NCBI GenBank assembly: GCA_903882245.1
Contig: CAIRWJ010000124.1
Location: forward strand, 1-5,008
Length of the DNA: 5,008 bases
From: an uncultured Microbacteriaceae bacterium
GTDB taxonomy: Bacteria; Actinomycetota; Actinomycetes; Actinomycetales; Microbacteriaceae
Direction: 5' to 3'
Part shown: positions 1 through 5,008 of the stretch, in pieces
How the letters are laid out: each line of letters begins with the position of its first letter
Numbering within the stretch: position 1 is the first letter of the stretch
The notes under the pieces: generated by a model
Told to the model about the DNA's origin: nothing
Databases searched by the model: none
What the model saw: only the letters and a program-made list of their open reading frames with translations
Position numbers and translations under genes: made by a program

Positions 1-852
1 GGCACGGTCGACCAGTATGCCGTCAATTGTCCCTAATTCACCGGTGTCTGGCGTCACTAAACCGAAGCCGATTGCCTCGCAGCCTTCTTCAACATTCGCG
101 TCGCGCACAAGGGCCTCGGTCACGGGGTCGATTCGGCTATAAAACACCGACTTGCGGGTGTTGTGATACACCGCACCTTTCGCCGCACGGTAGGCCTCGG
201 CCGAACCGTGCCAATCGAGATGGTCCTCGGCGATGTTGAGGCATGCGCTGACCAGCGGGCGAAGTGCCCCTTCCCCGACGGTAGGCAACCAGTGCAATTG
301 GAAACTTGAGATCTCGACGACAAGAAATTCGAAACCTGTTGGGTCGCGAACTGCGTCCAATACCGGGACGCCGATATTTCCAACCGCTGCGACGCGAAAT
401 CCCGCTGTCGCTAAAAAGTGTGCAGTGAGCTGAGTCGTTGTCGTCTTGCCATTGGTCCCCGTGATGAGGATCCACTCCGCGGTCAATACTTTGTCCCGGA
501 CTCGCCACGCAAGTTCGATGTCACTCCAGATCTGAATCGACTCGGTAGCGGCCCAGGAGACGATCGGGTGTTGAGGGGAAATACCCGGACTGACGACGAT
601 CACATCCGGCGTAAACTCGGCAGCCAACCGGACCATCTCGGTCTCGTCCGGCGCGATCGCATAGTCAACTCCGATGACGTCAAGAATCGCGGTGTGCTCG
701 TCTGACGCACCTGCGGTGACAACGAACGCGTCACACCCGAGTTCCCACAGCGTGTCGGCGACAGAAAACCCCGTAACCCCCAGCCCCACCACGAGGACTT
801 TGACGCCCTTCCAATCAGCGTTCCAACTCGTCAGACCGGACAGGCGAGACAT
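1..852 (-). CDS. murD: UDP-N-acetylmuramoyl-L-alanine--D-glutamate ligase MurD (3' end beyond window)
   Basis: Cytoplasmic Mur ligase that adds D-glutamate to UDP-MurNAc-L-Ala using ATP. The frame is open from the ATG at 852-850 to the window edge, giving 284 codons. Most MurD proteins have about 450-500 residues, so the N-terminal and most of the central domain are present and the C-terminal domain is missing. Seen in order: a Rossmann-like N-terminal glycine motif GLGVTG (residues 23-28), VVSPGIS near residue 107, the ATP-binding loop ITGTNGKTTTT (130-140), EISSFQL (180-186), NIAEDHLDWHG (206-216), and YRAAK ending at Lys225, which matches the carbamylated lysine of Mur ligases. EISSFQL and DHLDWHG distinguish MurD from MurC, MurE and MurF. 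The start is fixed by TAATG, where the ATG shares one base with the mraY stop. There is no strong Shine-Dalgarno, so reinitiation after mraY is likely. Confidence 0.96.
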   Translation of the reverse strand, partial: MSRLSGLTSWNADWKGVKVLVVGLGVTGFSVADTLWELGCDAFVVTAGASDEHTAILDVIGVDYAIAPDETEMVRLAAEFTPDVIVVSPGISPQHPIVSWAATESIQIWSDIELAWRVRDKVLTAEWILITGTNGKTTTTQLTAHFLATAGFRVAAVGNIGVPVLDAVRDPTGFEFLVVEISSFQLHWLPTVGEGALRPLVSACLNIAEDHLDWHGSAEAYRAAKGAVYHNTRKSVFYSRIDPVTEALVRDANVEEGCEAIGFGLVTPDTGELGTIDGILVDRA

Positions 853-854
853 TA
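850..854 (-). other. TAATG stop/start overlap, mraY to murD
   Basis: The mraY TAA (854-852) and the murD ATG (852-850) share one base. No good Shine-Dalgarno is seen before this ATG, which suggests termination-reinitiation. Confidence 0.85.
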
Positions 855-1949
855 CTGACTCGCCCATTCGAGGTAGAACAAACCGACCCCGAGACCTACT
901 CCGAGTGTCGCAATCAACCAGAATCGAACGACAACAGTGATCTCGGCCCACCCCTTCAATTCGAAGTGGTGATGCAGCGGACTCATGAGAAAAATGCGTT
1001 TGCCCTTCGTCAACTTGAAGTACGCACGCTGGATGATGACCGATCCCGCCACAATCACAAAGAGCGATCCGATGAGGATGATAAGAAGTTCGGTTCGGGT
1101 CAAGATCGCGAGAGCTGCGATTGCACCGCCGAGGCCCAATGACCCGGTGTCACCCATGAAGATTTGAGCGGGCGTCGTGTTCCACCACAGAAACCCCACA
1201 GTACTTGCGGCGATGGCGGCGGCGATCGCAACCAGGTCCAGAGAGTCTCGAGCCTCGTAGCACTTATAGGCCACCTCGGGGTCCAATACAGAGTTGAAGC
1301 ATGACTGGTTGAATTGCCAGAAGCCGATGATGACGTAGGAGATTATCGCAAGAATTGCGCTGCCGGAGGCCAGCCCATCAAGTCCGTCAGCAACGTTGAC
1401 TCCATTTGCTGTGGAGATGACAATGAGGTTCGTCCACAGCACGTAAAGGATGACACCGACGATTCCGCCGATGACGGCGAAGTCGAGCCATGGAATGTCT
1501 CTCACCGCACTGATGGCCATCGAGGCCGGGGTCATGCTGTTCTCATCGGGGAAACTGATGGCGAGGAGTGCAAAAACCGTAGCGACGAGAGCCTGTCCGA
1601 AAACTTTCGCCCAACCCCCGAGACCGAGACTGCGTTGTTTTCGTATCTTGGTGAAATCGTCGATGAAGCCGACGATTCCCATTCCGGTCATCATGAAAAT
1701 GACGAGAAGTCCACTCAGGGTCGGCGTATCCTGTTCGACAAGGTGCCCAAGGGCGTAACCGATAACAGCGCCGAGAACGATGACGATTCCGCCCATTGTC
1801 GGCGTCCCACGCTTCGTGTGGTGGCTTTGTGGCCCGTCATCGCGAATCAATTGCCCCCAACCGAGGCGAACGAACAAACGAATGAACGCGGGTGTCATGA
1901 ACAGTGAGAACGCGAGGGCGAAACTGGCGCCAAAGAGCACTGACCTCAT
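852..1949 (-). CDS. mraY: Phospho-N-acetylmuramoyl-pentapeptide-transferase MraY
   Basis: Integral membrane enzyme that transfers phospho-MurNAc-pentapeptide from the UDP precursor to undecaprenyl phosphate, forming lipid I. The 365-residue product is the normal family length and appears complete. It has about ten hydrophobic membrane segments. Visible active-site motifs are the Asp pair in GFIDDFTK (Asp97-Asp98), [12 protein letters not shown] (Asn185, Asp188, Asp191), [12 protein letters not shown] with Asp267, and the triple histidine in [12 protein letters not shown] (326-328). The N-terminal [12 protein letters not shown] (43-54) is also typical. The insert after TM4 (around residues 133-155) resembles other actinobacterial MraY proteins. 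The ATG at 1949-1947 is supported by a strong AAGGGGG seven bases upstream and by an ATGA overlap with the preceding gene. Nothing in the protein looks degraded. Confidence 0.98.
   Translation of the reverse strand: MRSVLFGASFALAFSLFMTPAFIRLFVRLGWGQLIRDDGPQSHHTKRGTPTMGGIVIVLGAVIGYALGHLVEQDTPTLSGLLVIFMMTGMGIVGFIDDFTKIRKQRSLGLGGWAKVFGQALVATVFALLAISFPDENSMTPASMAISAVRDIPWLDFAVIGGIVGVILYVLWTNLIVISTANGVNVADGLDGLASGSAILAIISYVIIGFWQFNQSCFNSVLDPEVAYKCYEARDSLDLVAIAAAIAASTVGFLWWNTTPAQIFMGDTGSLGLGGAIAALAILTRTELLIILIGSLFVIVAGSVIIQRAYFKLTKGKRIFLMSPLHHHFELKGWAEITVVVRFWLIATLGVGLGVGLFYLEWASQ
1946..1949 (-). other. ATGA stop/start overlap, MurF-like gene to mraY
   Basis: The TGA of the MurF-like gene (1948-1946) and the mraY ATG (1949-1947) overlap. 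This is the junction expected of an intact murF-mraY pair, so the 3' end of the murF locus appears undisturbed. Confidence 0.85.
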
Positions 1950-2374
1950 GGTCGATCCCCCTTCAGTCGCTCGACAACATCGCCCAGCGAAACGTCCACT
2001 CCACCGGTTACAAGAATCGCCACCCGCGGGCCACGGAAACTCGTAATCTCATCGTAGGCGTGTGCGGTGTCGGAAACGGGGATTGACTCTCCATCCCATG
2101 AACCTTCTTGCTCGGCCGCACGGTGCATTCCATGAGCTCTTTTCCCGACGACGACGAGATGATGAATGTTGAGTCGAACATTGATTCGTCCGAGAGCATC
2201 AAGATTGTCTGCAACATCATCGCCGGCGATGAGCCCTGCGACATGAACCGTGTCAAATCCGTCAATTCGATACTCCGCGAGCGCTCGCTGCGCGCCACGA
2301 ACCTCGTCGAAATCTGTCACGTCGTGTGCGTCGAGCAACACCGTACCGTCGTCTAGCGTCACGACCTCAATCAT
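1946..2374 (-). CDS. Stand-alone MurF C-terminal-domain protein (murF remnant or repurposed domain; not a full ligase)
   Basis: A 142-residue protein at the place where murF normally lies. Residues 1-35 ([16 protein letters not shown] onward) align with the first strand of the MurF C-terminal domain. Residues 57-110, including [11 protein letters not shown] and EGSWDGES (90-97), match its middle part, and residues 116-138 match its last strand and helix. The N-terminal UDP-substrate domain and the central ATPase domain with its P-loop are absent, so it cannot by itself add D-Ala-D-Ala to UDP-MurNAc-tripeptide. Signature residues are also changed: the usual DAYNANP-type motif reads DAHDVTD (15-21), and the usual VLVKxS near the end reads ILVTGG (120-125). 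The ATG overlaps the murE stop as ATGA, and its own stop overlaps the mraY start the same way. Ribosome-binding signal is weak, suggesting coupling to murE. Identity as MurF-derived is fairly sure; function is unknown. The frame is open for 95 codons upstream of the ATG, but those residues are not MurF-like. It could be a decaying remnant, a non-catalytic partner, or an assembly deletion. Confidence 0.85.
   Translation of the reverse strand: MIEVVTLDDGTVLLDAHDVTDFDEVRGAQRALAEYRIDGFDTVHVAGLIAGDDVADNLDALGRINVRLNIHHLVVVGKRAHGMHRAAEQEGSWDGESIPVSDTAHAYDEITSFRGPRVAILVTGGVDVSLGDVVERLKGDRP
1957..1963 (-). promoter_or_regulatory. Ribosome binding site of mraY
   Basis: AAGGGGG lies seven bases before the mraY ATG, inside the last codons of the MurF-like gene. 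It is the strongest Shine-Dalgarno-like site seen in the window, so mraY may be translated independently as well as by coupling. Confidence 0.75.
2371..2374 (-). other. ATGA stop/start overlap, murE to MurF-like gene
   Basis: The murE TGA (2373-2371) and the next ATG (2374-2372) share two bases. Only a weak GGTTGGGC precedes the ATG, so translation probably depends on ribosomes finishing murE. The overlap leaves no room for the missing MurF domains between the genes. Confidence 0.85.
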
Positions 2375-3915
2375 GCCCAACCGGCATCGTCCAGAGCGGA
2401 CCGAGCCAGCTCGCGCGCGGAGTAGCGTGTCCGTTCGCCTCGGATGTCCCGGTAATCCTGATGTCCCGGGCCCGCCCACAAAATGGAGTCCCCTTCGCGT
2501 GCGAGTGATACAGCGAGTCGAATGGCGTTCTCCGGCGGCGATTCTTCGAAGATCTCTGGGCCATTTGCAACCGATCGGGCCGCGTCGAGCAGTTGCGCGC
2601 GAATGGAGGCGGGGTCTTCGAATCGGGGGTGATGGTCGGTGATGATGAGAATGTCGCATCCTTCGGCCGCGACGCGAGCCATATCGAATCGCTTCGACGC
2701 GTCGCGGTCTCCATCCGCACCGAAAACCATGATGGTTCGACCCGTTGTGAAACGTCGCACTGCCTCCAAAGTGTGATCAAACGCGTCCGGCGAATGCCCG
2801 AAATCGACGTAGACGTTTGGTCCACGGTCGCCCGACACCTTCTCTGTCCGCCCGGGCAGATAGGTCTGAATTCCGTTGTCCCGTTCCAGCGCCGCGGCAA
2901 TCACGTCAGGGTCATACCCCGCCTCGATAAGCATGACAAGGGCAAGCCCAGCATTTGCAGCCATGTGGCGCCCGATGACTGGCTCACGCGTCGAGATGGA
3001 CACGCCGTCCGCCGACATCAACGTGAACGCCGTGAAGGCGGGATTGTCCTCTGTCACCTCAACCTGCCAATAAGCGGACGGATCTCCTGTTGACGAAATT
3101 GTGGTTACGGGAATGTGTGACTCTTCGACGATTCGGTGCCCCCATGTTGTATCCAGGGATACAACGCCGCGACGAGCAACATCAGGGTGAAACAGCGCAC
3201 GCTTCGCTCGGAAATAGTCCTCCATGTCGGAATAGTCGTCGAGGTGGTCGTGCGAAAGGTTGGTGAAACCGGCGACGTCGAACCTAATTCCGGAAACACG
3301 ATTGTGCGTCAGGGCTTGAGCAGACACTTCGATGACGACCGCGCGGACGGCGGCTTCTTTCATCCGGGCGATGAGCGCGTGAAGTTCGCTGGCCTCGGGT
3401 GTCGTCAATCGCGAAACAAAATTCTCGCCAGCGATATGACGCTCAGCTGTTGTAGACAGTCCCGTGGTGATTCCCATTTGGCGCAAGACCCCTTCAAGCA
3501 GATACGCCGTTGAGGTTTTCCCGTTCGTTCCCGTAATTCCAAAATATTGCGGAGCATCATCATCGGTTCGATAGATCCACCGAGCGATGTCCCCAAGTGA
3601 GGCACGTGGTGATTCAACGACAACAATCGGTAATCCACAATCGGCCGCGATTACCGCTCCATCATCATCCGTGAGTAATGCGACCGCTCCATTTGCACGG
3701 GCGTCATGGGCGAACTCGGCGCCGTGGCGGTTCGCACCGCGCACGGCAACGAACATGTCGCCCGCCGTCACTTCGCGGGTCATCACCGTCAATCCAGAAA
3801 TCTCGACACCGCGCAGATTTCCTATTGATCGGAGGCCGAACTCAGAAACCAAGAGGTCAAGCGATCGCGGACTAACGTGATCGGGTCGAATAACGGGTGG
3901 GATGTTTCCAGTCAC
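2371..3915 (-). CDS. murE: UDP-N-acetylmuramyl-tripeptide synthetase MurE
   Basis: Cytoplasmic Mur ligase that adds the third residue, a diamino acid or equivalent, to UDP-MurNAc-L-Ala-D-Glu using ATP. The 514-residue product is full length with all three domains. The N-terminal UDP domain includes the GDMFVAVRG segment (52-60). The ATP loop is GITGTNGKTS (126-135), followed by LTTPEASEL (170-178), EVSAQAL (196-202), FTNLSHDHLDDY (217-228) and the likely carbamylated Lys238. The C-terminal domain has VDFGHSPDAF (370-379), VFGADGDRD (397-405), DHHPR (427-431) and GPGHQDYRD (482-490). DHHPR replaces the DNPR motif of meso-diaminopimelate enzymes, and Gln replaces the Glu of their GKGHE motif, so the third residue may not be meso-DAP. 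The start is the GTG at 3915-3913, nine bases after GAAGGA. The reading frame stays open 77 codons further upstream inside ftsI, but those residues are low-complexity and unlike MurE. Confidence 0.96.
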   Translation of the reverse strand: MTGNIPPVIRPDHVSPRSLDLLVSEFGLRSIGNLRGVEISGLTVMTREVTAGDMFVAVRGANRHGAEFAHDARANGAVALLTDDDGAVIAADCGLPIVVVESPRASLGDIARWIYRTDDDAPQYFGITGTNGKTSTAYLLEGVLRQMGITTGLSTTAERHIAGENFVSRLTTPEASELHALIARMKEAAVRAVVIEVSAQALTHNRVSGIRFDVAGFTNLSHDHLDDYSDMEDYFRAKRALFHPDVARRGVVSLDTTWGHRIVEESHIPVTTISSTGDPSAYWQVEVTEDNPAFTAFTLMSADGVSISTREPVIGRHMAANAGLALVMLIEAGYDPDVIAAALERDNGIQTYLPGRTEKVSGDRGPNVYVDFGHSPDAFDHTLEAVRRFTTGRTIMVFGADGDRDASKRFDMARVAAEGCDILIITDHHPRFEDPASIRAQLLDAARSVANGPEIFEESPPENAIRLAVSLAREGDSILWAGPGHQDYRDIRGERTRYSARELARSALDDAGWA

Positions 3916-3924
3916 GCGTCGATT

Positions 3925-3930
3925 TCCTTC
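3925..3930 (-). promoter_or_regulatory. Ribosome binding site of murE
   Basis: GAAGGA lies nine bases before the GTG at 3915. It decides the murE start, because the open frame runs much further upstream. It shares bases with the ftsI TGA stop (TGAAGGAAA), so ribosomes ending ftsI stop on top of it. Confidence 0.8.
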
Positions 3931-5008
3931 ACCATTCGATCGGCCAGTTCTCTGCTTTCCCAGTGGACGGCGGGACCCGATAGTACTTGAGCGTTTGTCC
4001 CATGAGTGTAGCGAACGAGGTGGCCGCCGCGAGAGAGGTTCGTTCGAATTGGGGCAAGCCAAAGGTGACAACGATGGCGAACTGTGGATTCTCGGCAGGC
4101 GCGACGCCGGCGACCGAGATGATGCGGTCATCGGTGTACGCGCCATTTCGGGCGACTTCTGCTGTTCCGGACTTGATTGCGATGCGATATCCGGGAACCC
4201 CCACCAACGATTTTAAGAAACCACTTTTGGCGACGGTTTCCATCATCGAGATTGTTAGGTCTGCAGCGTCGGCCGATACGACCTGAACTCCCTCAGTGGG
4301 CGGCTGTTCGATTACCGTTCCATCTGATTTTTCACATCCGGAAATCAATGTGAGTGGTTTTCGTATCCCATGGTTTCCGAGGGTTTGATACGCACTCGCG
4401 ATTTGTGCACTCGTCGTTGTAATCCCCTGGCCGAAGATTTCGGTGTACTGAGTCACGTTGTCAACTACGTCTGGACTCGCAATGTAACCAGAGTCTTCAC
4501 CAAGAAAATTGACTGCGGTCTTTTGGCCGATCCCAAAGGAACTGAGAAAGTCATATCGCGCCCGTTTGTTAAGTTGGTGGGCGATCACGTTCATACCGAT
4601 GTTCGAAGAATTGAGCAGAATACCCGTCGTCGTCCAGCGCTCCGTTCCATGCGCGAAAGAGTCGACAATGAATTTTCCGTCCCCGACGGCAAAACGCCCT
4701 GGCACGGTGAACCGGTCCATGGGATTAAGCAGTCCCTGGGCCACCATGGACGCGACGGTGATTGGCTTCACCACGGATCCCGGTTCATACGGAGATGAAA
4801 AGAGTCGTGCCCCCATGTCATCGACCTTTGAGCCGTCAACGTTGTTGGGGTCCACGCTCGGCCAATCAGCGGCCGCCAGAATGTGACCGTCTTCAATTCG
4901 AACAATGAGCGCGGTCGCCCATGCTGCACCGAGTTCTTTTCCCCGAGCGCTCACAACTTTTTGAGAAAACCACTGGAGATCTGAATCAATAGTGAGGTGA
5001 ATCGTCCC
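3929..5008 (-). CDS. ftsI: Peptidoglycan D,D-transpeptidase FtsI / PBP3-type penicillin-binding protein (5' end beyond window)
   Basis: Class B penicillin-binding protein that cross-links septal peptidoglycan on the outer face of the membrane as part of the divisome. The frame is open to the window edge and 359 residues are visible, so the cytoplasmic tail, membrane anchor and pedestal domain are missing. The first visible residues, TIHLTIDSDLQ, are the conserved entry to the transpeptidase domain. All three active-site motifs are present: SVVK (visible residues 78-81, nucleophile Ser78), SSN (134-136) and KSGTAE (279-284). The stretch EIFGQGITTTSAQIASAY lies between the second and third motifs, as expected. 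The protein ends in YRVPPST and a short tail, as in many actinobacterial FtsI proteins. The TGA stop at 3931-3929 overlaps the Shine-Dalgarno of murE, which follows after 13 bases. An internal GTG at 4954 is not the start, since homology continues through it to the edge. Confidence 0.96.
   Translation of the reverse strand, partial: GTIHLTIDSDLQWFSQKVVSARGKELGAAWATALIVRIEDGHILAAADWPSVDPNNVDGSKVDDMGARLFSSPYEPGSVVKPITVASMVAQGLLNPMDRFTVPGRFAVGDGKFIVDSFAHGTERWTTTGILLNSSNIGMNVIAHQLNKRARYDFLSSFGIGQKTAVNFLGEDSGYIASPDVVDNVTQYTEIFGQGITTTSAQIASAYQTLGNHGIRKPLTLISGCEKSDGTVIEQPPTEGVQVVSADAADLTISMMETVAKSGFLKSLVGVPGYRIAIKSGTAEVARNGAYTDDRIISVAGVAPAENPQFAIVVTFGLPQFERTSLAAATSFATLMGQTLKYYRVPPSTGKAENWPIEW

Noticed and set aside
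1314..1907. Plus-strand open frame of 197 codons opposite mraY
   Set aside because: The Asp/Glu-rich translation is what the reverse complement of hydrophobic MraY codons gives. There is no recognisable domain, and MraY is unambiguous on the other strand.
2300..2450. MurE-MurF fusion split by a frameshift
   Set aside because: MurE ends at a natural C-terminus after the GHQDYRD motif and final helix, and the next gene starts with a clean ATGA. Even joined, the MurF N-terminal and central domains would still be missing.
2375..2659. Upstream in-frame extension of the MurF-like gene to an ATG at 2659 (237 residues in all)
   Set aside because: The extra 95 residues are Arg/His-rich, lie inside the coding C-terminal domain of murE in another frame, and have no MurF similarity. 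The ATGA junction gives a better start.
2593..3093. Plus-strand open frame of 166 codons opposite murE
   Set aside because: It is a shadow of murE with no family resemblance and no supporting start signal.
3916..4146. Extension of murE to a start at 4146
   Set aside because: The 77 extra codons overlap the FtsI transpeptidase end and are Ser/Arg/Pro-rich, unlike MurE. GAAGGA and GTG at 3915 give a normal MurE length.
1..5008. Mobile element, CRISPR array, RNA gene, terminator or promoter
   Set aside because: No direct or inverted repeat set, tRNA-like fold, or T-tailed hairpin was seen. Coding sequence fills essentially the whole window and the largest gap is 13 bases.

Overview
The window is a compact stretch of a division and cell wall (dcw) cluster. 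Every supportable gene is on the minus strand, in transcription order from right to left: ftsI (5' end cut off by the window), murE, a short MurF-derived gene, mraY, and murD (3' end cut off). This is the classic order ftsI-murE-murF-mraY-murD, except that the murF position holds only a C-terminal-domain protein of 142 residues where an enzyme of roughly 450-500 residues is expected.

The organism looks like an actinobacterium, most plausibly Microbacteriaceae or a near relative with moderate GC (about mid-50s % by eye). This inference rests on the FtsI C-terminus (YRVPPST and a short tail), the MurE motifs DHHPR and GPGHQDYRD, and an EGSWDGES segment in the MurF-like protein. It was made from memory of the families, not from a search.

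Layout: 5008-3929 is the FtsI transpeptidase domain with its stop. After a 13-nt gap, 3915-2371 is full-length MurE. 2374-1946 is the MurF C-terminal-domain gene, joined to murE by an ATGA overlap. 1949-852 is full-length MraY, joined by a second ATGA overlap. 852-1 is the first 284 codons of MurD, joined by a TAATG overlap. There is no intergenic space of any size, and no promoter, terminator, RNA gene, repeat, CRISPR or mobile element was seen.

The genes act in one pathway. MurD and MurE add residues 2 and 3 of the peptidoglycan stem peptide in the cytoplasm, MurF would normally add D-Ala-D-Ala, MraY moves the product onto undecaprenyl phosphate at the membrane, and FtsI cross-links peptidoglycan at the septum. 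The MurF step cannot be done by the gene here, because both the UDP-substrate domain and the ATPase domain are absent. Either a complete murF lies elsewhere or the sequence is misassembled. The short protein keeps an intact frame and coupled junctions but has lost the residues normally conserved in the MurF C-terminal domain, so it is the most interesting object in the window.
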